From: Apteryx mantelli
Taxonomy: Eukaryota > Chordata > Aves > Apterygiformes > Apterygidae
DNA length: 64,000 nt
NCBI RefSeq assembly: GCF_036417845.1
Contig: NC_089985.1
Span: 28,850,583 to 28,914,582, forward strand
Reading direction: 5' to 3'
In this document: positions 1 to 12,300 of the stretch, one piece after another
Layout: each line of letters opens with the position of its first letter
Numbering within the stretch: the first letter of the stretch is position 1
Program-made: the position numbers and the translations under genes
Notes under the pieces: model-generated
The model's input: the letters and a program-made list of their open reading frames with translations, nothing else
What the model was told of the DNA's origin: nothing
The model's database searches: none

Positions 1-2455
1 CTGAGATTGGTAATCAATTTTATATAAGCTATTGGAGAATATGGTAAGGACTCTCCACCAGTACTTACCCAGGACCATATCTGACACAGAAGTTACAGCC
101 GACTGACCAAATCAGTATGCTCTACTGTGTCCACTGTGTCTCGATTTTGCAGAAGAATTGGCTGTAGTGATTTACACACATTCCCATACAAAATGGCCTG
201 AGTTGACCCGTTAATCAAAATATTTAAAGATTAAAACAATCCAAAGGAAAACACAAGCCATGTGTTCAACAGCTGCAAAATATTTAAGAAGTTTGTAGCA
301 GACTTCTAGAAGCTTGCAAAATTAAATTTGGGACTTTAATTAGAGGTTTATGAGAACTGACTTTGCTCGTTTTCAGAGGTACATACAATTTTTCTGTTTC
401 TAGCGTAAATGAAGTGAATTGAGGATTCAGAATTGCAACTTACAAAACAGCAGAAGATCTGAAATGACATGGTAAGGATATCAGGTCCAACTATGAGTTG
501 CACACAGCTTTAGTGATTTGTACACAATTTAGATTTATACGCAGCAAATTTAGATTTGTACATAGCACATACGTAAGTAATTAAAAACTTGTCCAGATTC
601 ATTTCCAGATTTTATAAGCTTAACGGATCTTTTAAAAATTGTGGTCTGACTTTGGGGCTCACAAAAAAAAAAATCTAAATTTTCTGCTGTCCTGTTTCAT
701 TAAAAATATTTTGACACAACTGTTCATCCTAAAATACATATAGTATTCACATGGCATATTAGACATTCAACCAGCATAAAAGTCTCTAACCAAAATTTCT
801 GCATTCCTAACAGATTAAACTACATTATGGTACAAAAAGTCTTTGTAATGAAGTTGTATTGAATAATTCTGCCCTTCCCCAGTCATCAGCATTTCACATA
901 AACATGCTGTTTGTCACTCCGGAAATTCTCTCAGTGTAGGCTAGATCCTGTAGCCAGGCGTCTCTACCTGAAATTCCCATTGGAAATAATAAAATTTAAA
1001 AAGAGTTTATAGAACTGGATACTGGCAGACCAGGGACAGAGTTTATAAGGTCTCTCCAGAAAGTTTTCTACCAACTGCTTTCTTTCTTAGATCAAGGAAG
1101 TGCCAAATCTCAATTTCCTGCTGTCGCTGGATCATTCCTGCCATTATTTCAGTGAAATTGTCCCACATGATTATTGGAAAGACTGTACACCAGGTTCCCT
1201 AAATAATTCCTGAAGCCCCTTTCGCATCTCTTCCTCAGCCCCTCCCTTTTCTCCACATGGTAAGGGAAGTGCTCAGCCTTTTTTTGGATTATAGTTTATA
1301 TTTAAATTATTGTATTTTGCAATAACTCATCTTTAGCTTGTTCTCTAAATATAGTTGGCTCCTTGAAGCCACAGTAAAAAGCACTCTAGCACTGGTCTCA
1401 AGCATCTCCCCCACAAGCTGTGTGTGGTCTCTTATAGTCTCTCACAGCTTCCTACTACTTCATTTTATCATCAAGTTCATTAATGTTTCAACAATGATTT
1501 CTGTTGCACTCCTTGCTTTGTGTCCCCTCCCGTTTTCTTCTTCAAAATGTTGAGACATTGTGGGCAAATTTTATAGCCTCCATATTTTTCCCCCCTCAAC
1601 ACTTTGATGCTTATAACAGTGGAAAAAAGTCTTTTGGGGAAGGTTTGTCATCCCTTCTTTTTTTCAACTTGGTCTCCTCCTGTTTCTACTTTCATTCTAT
1701 CAGTTCCTCTTTCTATAAGTCCTTCTTGCTTCAAACCATCTTGAGAGCTTGACAAACCATCGAAACTCCAAGCTGGTATCTTCTCCCTCCCCATCCCCTT
1801 CTCGATTCTGCTCCAACAGCAACAGCAGAATAAAGCAACTAGATACCATGCTAACATTAACAACATAATTAGAAGCCATTAAGAGGTTTCAGTTGGCTTT
1901 CTTCCCAGTTTTTGACAGTACTTCATTGCACTTTAATTACAAAAATAATATATTGCCTCTTTTTAAGAGTAATGCTTTTCTAAAATAAAACCTCAGCCAC
2001 AAGGATATTAACACAGCAATTTGATTATGCATAACATATTTGTTATTCACAAAACTGTCATACCATAAAAAATACAGTGGATGAATAATCCAAGAAATCT
2101 TAATAGTATCTTCCATATGGTAACACAGGTACTTTGATCATTATGTATATTAGAAATGTAATACATAATTCAACTTTATTTTGTTTTCTGAATATAGCTT
2201 TTTTTTTTCCTATGAAACTGACTTAGACTAGAAAATAAAGACCAGGATTATACTCATATGAAGGCTCAGGGCCTTCTTTGCTGTAGTAATATTTATTGTA
2301 TTAGGACAGGGCTTTGAAGCTTCAGTTTTGCGAGGGCAAAATATATATATACCAATAAATAAAACATACCAATGAATAAAACCTGAGCCAGGGAAGGGGG
2401 TTAAGCCCCAGCCCACAAACGCTCACACTGCTGAATTCCTGGCACGCTCCCCAGC
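1..2455. other. AT-rich non-coding stretch
   Basis: No gene can be supported. All frames are broken by frequent stops and the few open frames are under 85 codons without family features. The only texture is a C+T-rich tract on the + strand from about 1360 to 1830, which produces overlapping short open frames of Ser/Phe/Leu-rich composition. Confidence 0.6.
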
Positions 2456-2469
2456 AGGATTTGGCCCTC

Positions 2470-2695
2470 CATATTTATCCCTCTGCCAGACAGCGCAGGA
2501 GCGCCGGTCCAGCGCAGCCCCTATGTGGCTCGGGCGCTGCCACCCCGTTTCGAGGAAGCCAAAGGGAGCAGCCGGCGTGGCCCCTGCCGCTCCAGCGGGT
2601 CTCCAAGCATCGCTCCCGGCCTCACTTTCTCTCTAGGAAAGAGAGTCTGCCGTGCTAGGAGAGACGCTTGCACAGAACAAGAGATTGTCGGGAGA
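2470..2695. promoter_or_regulatory. Small CpG-rich island
   Basis: A sharp switch from AT-rich to GC-rich sequence holds about 17 CpG dinucleotides in roughly 210 bases, far above the flanks. A TATA-like AT stretch (CATATTTATC, near 2470) sits at its left edge, so a core promoter reading rightward is possible but unproven. Two overlapping + strand open frames (2461-2658, 2525-2707) are explained by the high GC content and resemble no family I know. It could be the start of a non-coding RNA, an orphan CpG island or an enhancer. Confidence 0.4.
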
Positions 2696-2709
2696 GTTTA
2701 CAGCTGAAA

Positions 2710-5700
2710 TACAGAAAAATTAGAATTAATTAGAAGGAGGAAACATAACCCTCCATTTTAACGATCTCTGCATTGCTGCCCCAATGTTTTGATGTTGAAC
2801 CATCTTTTTTAATTTGTCTAATACTTTCTATTGCTTGCAACTCTGCCAGCATTCAAGATTTTCCAGTTGTCGTGTCTGACTCAGACATTTACAGTTTTTA
2901 TGTCTGCTTATCTACACACATGCGCTTATGAGTACAATCTGATCCAAGCCATTTCATTTATATTTTATATATTTAATATATCCATACTTGATCCTGCCAA
3001 ATGCAAGTGAAAGAAACAATCCATGAAATCAAGATCATGATAATACATCACTGAAATAAATAGAAGTATGGTACCTACAACTAAGTCTCGTACTGGGTGT
3101 GAAGTAGACTCAGCTGCAATGCTTTGGTTTTGTTTTTAAGAAATTCCTTTGTGCTACTGGGATGTAAACAAAACAAAGGAAATAGCTTCAGCTCATTTAA
3201 TTATATCTGTCATTAATACTTTATTTAACTTTATTTAACTTTTGAACATAGATGACAGACATTTTAGGAGAAAGAGGTATAAAATTCATAATTAGAGGTT
3301 CAACAGCACCCTTCATATGAGACGACCTGCAATTAAAAAATGTTTTATGCTAAATGGAAGTAAATTAACAGAGCAACATTTTGTTTCCAAGACTTCATTT
3401 CTGTGCTTTGATGTACAAGGGATGGCTCAGAATCTGTAATCAGCCATTACCTAGCATATCTTCACAGAGATGGCACAGGGAGAAACTCAGACATTTCGAT
3501 CTATTTGATGTATTTTTGAAGGAAATTATATAAAATACAAGATCCCTGTTCTGTGTAGTCCGTGCTAGGATATACCATTCTTTAGATACTATCTCCATTA
3601 TTACTGTCCCTACCTCACACCATTCCTTTATATCTGATTTTTCAAAGTTGCCGTCCTTATATAATAGAATTATTTTAACATGTGGCTTTATTGTGCAAAT
3701 TTTACTAGGAAAAGTAATTAACTTTAATAGGACTGCCTTTCTCTATAATAGTAGAGTACAGTAATTACATTTAACAGAAGCCATGGCTTTTAAATGGAAT
3801 GCATGGCAACGTACATTTAACAAAATTAATTTTTTAAAAAGTAAGCAATAAAAGACTATCAAGCTCCACATGTATATTAACACTATGCTAATAGAGGATT
3901 ATTCAGGTTTTAAAGTTGACAATACTAGAATCAACCAAAGTTGTGAAAATATTTGGTTTTCTGGTTCATTGGCTAAACCAAAGGGAAAGAAATGTTTGCA
4001 AGATCAGTCTGAAAATAAACAAAATAACAAATTATTTTGAGGTGAATCAAAACATTTAATTGTTCAAAGTGTAACAACTTCTTGCATTTAACCACTATTA
4101 AGCTTTTCAATTTTTCAAAGAATATGTCATTTTCAAAACCAATAAATACTGAAACTTTTTGACATGTCTCAAGTAGAGTTTCTTTCTCCAGACACTCTGA
4201 ATGAAACTATCCATTACATTCGACCCCAATCTGTGAATAACTGTGATCCTTACAAAACTGTAATAATTCAAAGAATCTGGGAAATTCCTGACTGGACTGG
4301 GAAATTAAAAGGATATGTGGCTTTATTAACAATGAACAGTTTTAGAAAGAAACTTAAATTGAGCAAAACAGAGAAAGTTTTAGGAGCAGTGACCTGTGCC
4401 TGGGTCTCCCCCTCTACAAAGTGATACCTTAACCACTAAGTTATAATAATAAGTAACATGACAACATAATATTAACATAATAAGTTATGTTTCGTTGCGC
4501 CATGAATCTCAAATTCTTTTCTGGAAGGTAGCACATCTTTAAGAAAAAATTAACTTCCTTAGGACATTCTCCTGGGAGAGTTGGTTCGATTACCTTTAGT
4601 CTGAAGCTAGGCTTCTTATTTTTTTGTTAGTTGTTTGGCAGCGTGCTTAAGTATGCTTTTAGCAGCAGGACATGCTATACGTACTCAGAAGAGGCGGCAA
4701 GTCAGCAGTTCAAGCAGCACTTAGGTACCATTTTTAAACAGCTGGCAAACACATAACTCAGTCTGGGGGCCCAGAATGAGAGCACATAAATGGGGGCACA
4801 CAGCTGACCATAGTGGGTGTTTTGTTCTGGGGTTTTTTTTTAAATGAATGAAGCCCTATAGAAGCATCACTACTAAAGCTTTCAGACACAGGTCCTGTCT
4901 TTTGGATCCCTACAGGAAAGGATTGCTTGAAGTCCAGAGCGTGCTGCCAAATTTAAGACACCACCAACTCTTTGATTACACATCCTCACTTTGTTGCAGT
5001 CCACAAGCTTTTTGTGCAAGGCAACATTTTCAAAGATTGATATTAAAAAGCTCAAACATTATACTAGCTCCTATCAGTTGAGTACTTTACCTATAAAACT
5101 AGTTTATCTTGCATAATGTAACAATAATATCCTAAAAGCAAGTAAGGGCAAGTTAAAGTGAAATATCAGACTGCACATGGAAAATTGTCAGAATATATTT
5201 ATCACCACAGACTAGAAGTCTAGACAGCAGTCAAGATAGATTAAAATAGTACCTCTCTCAAAGAATAACAGCAACAGTGTGCTCATAAACCTATGCAAGC
5301 CGAGGAAAGGAATCTCTGAGTAAGCTATAGAAGGGAGCAACCAACAAATTTCACAGGAACTGAACAAAACAATGAGATTTCAATTGACTGTAATCACTAA
5401 AAATAAGGAAATAAAGAATTCCACCAATATTCTTTGCTCAAGCAAAATTGCCACTTAAATCCCTGGAAACTTTGTCTCAGGAAAAACTTGAAGTATTGGA
5501 ACAAAATGAGTACATATTTTAAAATGAATTTTCAATATAGCTTAACAAAGCTGGTCAAGAAAGCAAGAACAAGAAATGTTTTGGTATATTCATGGTATTA
5601 ACAAAATCCTTACACAGAATCATTTTGAAAGCTTCGGATTACTTTTTTATTCTTCCATCATCACTTAATTAGTCATTAGGGCCCTGATTCTGCTCAGTCC

Positions 5701-5860
5701 CTGCATAAACTGGGAATAAGAGGAAAAACCAGGCCTCAAAACGCTCTTTCTCCACAGTCCAGCAATATTTTAAAATACGAACTCACATCTGATTTCAAGT
5801 AAGGTTGAGGTACAGTGAGGGCCAAGGGAACGAGGAAGCCAAGAACAGAAATAAATTTGG
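2710..5860. other. AT-rich non-coding stretch
   Basis: No gene is supported. It contains a perfect two-copy tandem of a 10-base unit (TTATTTAACT) at about 3218-3242. The most protein-like open frame (4164-4424, 86 codons, + strand) has balanced composition but no recognisable motif. Around 5680-5700 the words GGGCCCTGATTCTGCTCAGT resemble the end of a dispersed amniote repeat I remember only loosely. Confidence 0.5.
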
Positions 5861-5869
5861 CCCTGGAAA

Positions 5870-6300
5870 GGGCTGCCCAGGCAAACAGGGCATTTCTGCG
5901 ACAGCCAGGCTGCCGGGGCAGGAGCCCGGGAGAGGAAGCCGTCCGCGCTGGGGCCGCTCTCCGGCTCCGGCCCCGGCCCCAGCCAGCCCCACCGCCACGG
6001 CTAATCCAGCTCCTCAGCACTTGCCGGGCGTAGAGGAAAGGTTCCCCTCCGCCTCTGGAGGAAGGTGGCTGTTCCCAGGCCATGTCAGAAACAGGGAATT
6101 AACTACAGGCCGGTGCCTACGCACCCTTCCTTTACTGCTGCCTCGGCAAGGCCGAGGGCAGGAGGTCCCGTCCCATGCCCAGCCTGCCCAGCTGTGCTCC
6201 TGCACCCAGTCTCCGCACTGGGAATGTCCGCAGCGTTCGCGCACCGCAGGACGCCGAGCCAAAACACTTGCCGCTCCTGGCTAAGCGAGCCTGCTGGAAG
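5870..6300. promoter_or_regulatory. CpG-island-like GC-rich block
   Basis: About 30 CpG dinucleotides fall within roughly 430 bases at about 60% GC, in a background that is otherwise AT-rich and CpG-poor. Open frames occur on both strands (159 codons +, 115 codons -), as expected when stops are depleted by GC content. Their Pro/Ala/Arg/Gly-rich translations match no family. The best reading is an unmethylated CpG island acting as a promoter or enhancer, perhaps for a non-coding RNA. No splice structure could be assigned. Confidence 0.5.
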
Positions 6301-6309
6301 GGGGACTCA

Positions 6310-9300
6310 CCTTGCTCCTTTAAGCCTTATGTTCTTGGTCCACACGAGCTCCAGTGATGACTAAATCTCTTATTTAGTTTCTATCCTAAGGAGTAGTTAT
6401 TTTCATTGCCCTTTATCCAGTCACTTCAGTAACAGCTGTAGTAAAATTCCCATTTTTATACAGACAATTACTCTGCATTTTGTCTATCTCTTTCTTTCAT
6501 GGCTTGACCAAGAGAGTCAGCAAGGTCTTCAGAGAAAGACTGCAAAGGGACAGGCCAGCGCAATAACTTGTTACCGTGGCAGTGGGCTCCAAATTCCTAT
6601 TCTTGAGATAAAACAGCAAAGTGAAATCTAGATGCCTGACATTCATTTCCTATTGAATGCCCAGGAAACCTAACAAAGACAAACATAATTCTCTAATATC
6701 TTGCTAACCCCTCCCTATGTCTTCTCATAGTATGAAACATTGCCATAAACCTGAGTAAATCCAAAGCTAAATAACTGCAACCAGTAATAAACTCAGCCAA
6801 TAATGGGGACATTCCCTCTTGATCCAACACTTACAGATTTAAAAATAATTGATTCATGTTTAAATGTTTGTTAAAGAAAAAGCAGAAGAGAAAATCCTGC
6901 AAGGGTGTTAAGATACATAATGCAAAGAATCCAGCTCTAACTTGCTGCTACTTGTAGTCTACTCTCAAAATGAGCTCTAACTTTTACTTTATACCCCGCA
7001 TAGTTCACATGCGTAACTCACTTCAGTAAGGCATCCTAAATATAAAGAGATGAGTAAGGCACACTGTTACATTAGTAAGGTACATGAAGAGAAAGTTTCA
7101 AGAGCAGCCACTGTCAGAGAGAATAAAAAGATTTAAAAGTCATCCCTGAGACTTAAAGGCACGTCTTGAATAAAGTTTTCAATGTGCAGCATCTTTACTG
7201 GGTACTGTCAGAGGCAAGATCATCAGCTAGGCAGACTAGTAGCTGGGTTGGATGTGGCAGTGCCTGTGCTATGACAGTTTCACTTTTTTTTTTATAGTTT
7301 CGTCAAACTGATTTATAGAACTTATCCACCCAATATATTAAACAAAATTGTAGCAAAGTAAAATAACACAGAGAGGAAGAAAGGCATTCAGTTCCACAAA
7401 CGTGTGTTTTGATGATAAAAGCAACATTCTTAATTTAAACTATAACCAGAAACGGCCGACACAGGTTCCAATACCATTCAACTTGTGTCACTGTTTCTGA
7501 CAGACACATGCCTCTTTTACAAGATCTTATTGTGGTGAAAGCACAATTCTTCATCTGTTTCAATAAATCAGGTTTTTTATTGGAGTCCCTTAAGATCCCC
7601 ATTGAAAAACTGTAAAAATGCCTACATAAACTTCCTTGTGTTCAAGCTATTAAAATCAGTTCCTTGTGTGCCTGGGGTTAAACGTATACAAATATTTGCA
7701 AGACTGGTGATTTAGAGAACTGCTGCATATCTGTAAAAGTTGTTTTGGTACTTAGTAAAAAACTAGCTGCAGCAACAAAGTGAAAAGCAGCATTGTAGAT
7801 AACAGCTTGCTTTTTCGGGGTAAGAGACAATAATCCCCGTTACAGTTTTACAAGGCAACAATCTGATTTTTGAGAGCAGGGTTTGACATTCTAAATCTGC
7901 ATCAAAAAGCCTCATCTTTACGGCTGAGATTTCACTTTCACTCCTTTTCCATTTCCACACTTTTAAAAGGAAAAAAAAGTTTCTTATTTTATCAAAATGG
8001 CTTTGATTTAAAAACAAAAATGTTTAGCTGTGTAGATCATGTTACTAACAAGTCATTTTTGAGCCTTAAGCTTTTCTGTGAAGCTGCAGTTCGATAGATG
8101 TAGCATTTTTCTGCTGGGACAGCTCAGAAGTGCTAGTGGAAAGAATCACCAAATTCTTCAAGGGTTTAATGAATACTCTGTGAAATCATTTTTAAATGGT
8201 GACCTATCCAGCCATCAGCTGCAACTCACACAAATGGCATCTTTTCAATATAGTTATGAACTTTCAAAAATATGTTTCAATTCAATTATCCTCACTATCA
8301 TCAATATTTGAGCTGTAAAATTCATACTCTCATTCCCTTTACTTATGATGAGCAAATGCTACATCAAGCAACTAACCCTTTCATCAATCCATTACATTAA
8401 ATAGATAAAAATCACATGTGGAGACCTTTTAATCACAAATGGCTGTAAAACTGTGTACACTGTATGCAAGTCTGTATATGAGCTAAAGGTATTTGTAACA
8501 ATTTTAAAAAATTGAGTATTTGATAGCTTTGTCTAGACATATGCATTACACAAGTCTAGCTACAATTAAAACATGCTTCTGTATTCAATAATACAAAGAT
8601 TTTTTGAGTGCTAAAAGACTGGTTGAATATCCTTCTACAGAGCTAGATAAAACACCTGAGGAGATAATGCCCTGAGCCAGTCCCCACCTAGCACCTCCTG
8701 ACCTGTAACAGCAGGTTGGGTGAATATTTCTCATCTGCTTCCCTGCAAGGACAAACCTGCTTAAACAGCCTTCAGCTGAACTTTAAAGGCTGATGATAGG
8801 AAACAAGCAAAGCCAACTAAATTTGTGCTGTAACAGATGAGAAGCGTTCACACGACCCCCTTGCTGTAGTCCAGTTGTTAAGTGTGGTGATCTCCATCTG
8901 GGCATTTTATACCATGGCAGATGGTTCTAAGCGATTGCTTTTTGTGGTTCCTCCTTACCAACTTAAACCGAAATATTGCAGCTGCAGCAGCTATCATTTA
9001 TACATTCTGTTTTCCCACTGCGAGTCTGCAGAAGGGCATTTAGTTCAGATCAACCAAGTCTTTTTCCATTTTAGTTTAGTACATCTAAAAACTAAATCAA
9101 AATAGAATCAAACAGCATACACAAACTTAGCCCAAAATAAGAAAAAGTATGAATTACAGCCAACTACATTACTCTTGTAAAAGCTATTAAGGAGGCCAGT
9201 TACCAACTTGTAAGATAGCGATGATGTTGACAACAGCAAAAGTAGCAACTGTTTCAAGATACCTGCCCTCCCCATCTTCAGCAGCTGGGGTTTATTGACG

Positions 9301-12300
9301 CTGCTGAAGATCTGGCAGACAAGGAGTGCTCACACAAAGCAGCCTGCTTCAGAGCAGCCAGTGAAATTAGGTAGCTTAGGCTGATCACCTATCTCCCTCT
9401 CACCCAAGCCTGAGACCAGCTCTGGCTGCTGCAGTCCCGCGTCTCTGGTCACTTGGGCAAATTCTGAGTTTTGCATATCTTTCTTGCAGAGACTCTTTGC
9501 AGACAATAACAGCACAAAGGAGCATAAGAATAGATATTAATTAATAATATAATTAATTACCCAATACATAGCTAGAATGATACAAGACTAAGCGTTAATA
9601 TGTATTATTATGTCCACCACCCCAGATGAGACACGTGCCTGGCCAGCAAAGAGAGCCAGGTGGGTCAGGGCAGGACCCCGAGGTTCCTTAGGACAGGCTG
9701 GTCCTCAGCGTTGCTGAGTCACTATTTTCAGTCTCTGCTTTCTTCCTTAAGTTTTCATGTGAGATCTTTTGGTCTTGAATCCTTGAGCTGCCAACTGTGA
9801 CATCTCAAAAACTATACTTACATGTTTTTAATTTTCTTCATCAGAGATGAAGGGATAGGGAGAGCAAGGGACAAGCTAAGGATAAAGGATGTAAAATTTA
9901 GTACATTTTTTAATACTGATAACATAGTCACAGGCTGAACAGCTCACAGTAAGCAACAGTACAGCAGTAAAAGTAAAATACAGTAGAAAAATAGGCAGCA
10001 ATATTCTCTATATAACAGCTTTGTTTTAGAAAAGAAGCTCTAAATTTTTCTGAAAAATGTTTCCCTGTGAAGGAGTTTGAATTCAAACTTACAGGCCTTA
10101 TCCAACCAGAAGTATGCAATTAATTGTCCCAGTAATAACTGTATCATTCAATTTCTTTTCTCCATGTAATTTTTATAGCTAGAAAGAGTGCTGTCCTCTA
10201 CAAATGCAATTTCTCCTTTATAGAACTTATTAAGTTCTAAAAACTGAGGTCTGATTTTTTTTTTTTTTTAGTAATGTTAATAATAAAAACTTCTGTTCAT
10301 CCATATTAACCATAGGATAACATTTTTTTCTTTACCTAACCATACAGTCAGGATGCATGTTTCCCAGTATCTCAATTATTTATAAGCAAAATTAGTCACT
10401 AATACCCTCACTGGTATCAGTTGCATCTGATCTAATCTTTTGCTGCTTGTCCCAGAGTTGGGGATCTCTCATCATTCACACTATGCACCCATGATGCCGG
10501 AGTTACCTTTGTGTAGCAGAGGCAGGCAGGCGACAGGTTGATATGCACACAGATCTTTCCTCAACGTGGGAGCAGAGGCAAGACAAGAGCATCAACCCAA
10601 ACCTAGGCAATAAACACAGCAGATGGGTGGACCAGACCTAGTCTAAGCATAGCCAATATGCGCTTTCATGGGCCTTTATCCATCAAAGCATCAAACGTAT
10701 TCATTTTAAGACACACAAAATTAATCACATTCTTCAATGTGTTGCTGAGCAAAGTTCATAGTCTGTAAAATAAGACCGTGGCACATTGCCCCCAGAGTTA
10801 GGTGCTGAAACTTCTTACAGGATCATGGAAAGAATTAGGCCCATCAGAGCGGGTCCAAAACAACCGGCAAACCGAGAAACTGGCTTTTGTGTAGCCATGA
10901 GCAGTTCCAGGAATAGCAAGCTCAAAAGCAAAATGCTCCCAAAAGCCTCCCCACACATGGGCTGGATAATATAATCCATTCAGAGGAGAAGAATTCCTAG
11001 GAACTGATGATATTAAGGGCTCAGACTCCAACATTTGGAAAACAGGATAAGGAGACCCAGACAGACCCCTCTGCTTTCAGCATTGCTCTCTCTCTCCTCC
11101 CACTCCATAACTGAGAAGGCACAACCAGTACAGCTGTATCAGGGCTTCATGCAGGCAGTGACCATCAAGGAATAAATCACCCTGAGAAAGCAGACAGACA
11201 GTCACGCGCTGAGGAGGACAAGAAGAATAGGAGGCTCAGCAGGCAAAGGCAAGACTGGCTGATCCAAGGAGCAGAGCACACGAGGAGCATGTTCCTCTTG
11301 CACAGACTCAATGTGCTGTCAGACACCAGCTTCGGTAAATTCTCCCAGAAGCTGCCCTAAATCAAATTCCAGAACACATCAGTAACGTCCTGCACTTGAT
11401 GCAGCCAAGGTCCCTTGGAAGCATGCCCTGAAATTACTCCACATGTTATCTATCGAGTTTCATATCCTAGAGAAGAAACAGTGCTACTTTATCTGTGTTT
11501 AATCAAAAAAATTGGTTCCAAAATTATGGCTTCCAGAAATGGATCTAGCACAGGGTGATTGATACCTCCTGTCTGATCAATAAACCCATGAAGAGAGGAA
11601 ATGAAAGATGAGGATGTAGCGTTCAAAAGTAGGCACCTTGATTCCATCTCAATCCCATTTTAGGAAGACAAACCCCTCTGGGAGCTCAGCTATATTCTCT
11701 AACACGTGATTAAAATATATATGATATTCCTCAGCACAAACTGGCTCAGTAGGAGAGTTCAGTCAGACTTCTCCCAGACGAAAAACAGCCCTCTCCATTT
11801 GGAAGCACAGAGAAACTCCACATTTTTATACACAGTCTTTCCTCCAAATCAGACCAGGTGACACATCAGCCTTGTCCAGATGTGCAAAAACATTAGGCAT
11901 TTGACACCACATCATTGTATTCCTCCTTCTTAAACAGCGCTTTATAAAAACAATAGTCTTTCACCAGAGCTTAAGCATAAGCCATGCTGCACCAAAAGAG
12001 CATGCTTGGGCTAGCTTGAGACTGGTTTCCAGTAGGCCCTGATCTGATTCCAATGAAATTACCAGAAACGTTATCATTGGTTTCAAAGAGAGTGGAATCA
12101 TGATCCTAAAACACTACTTTAAATTGAAAGGCTCTAGATGAAAACTTTCCAGAAATCCTTTACTGTGCCTTAATGTTTTCACACACAAACATAGACAATA
12201 CTTGTAACACGGCTCAGTTAGAGCTTCTTGGAGCTAAGCCGAGGCTCACTCAGGCACCGGACCACAGCAGCTCTGCACTCTCACAGTAACTCATGGACTA

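Noticed and set aside
4164..4424. 86-codon + strand open frame with fairly protein-like composition
   Set aside because: No recognisable domain, no convincing splice sites or poly(A) context, and such lengths occur by chance in 64 kb. Could be revisited if transcripts exist.
5736..6284. Overlapping open frames of 115 codons (-) and 159 codons (+)
   Set aside because: Simultaneous open frames on both strands are a GC effect of the CpG island. Neither translation is recognisable.
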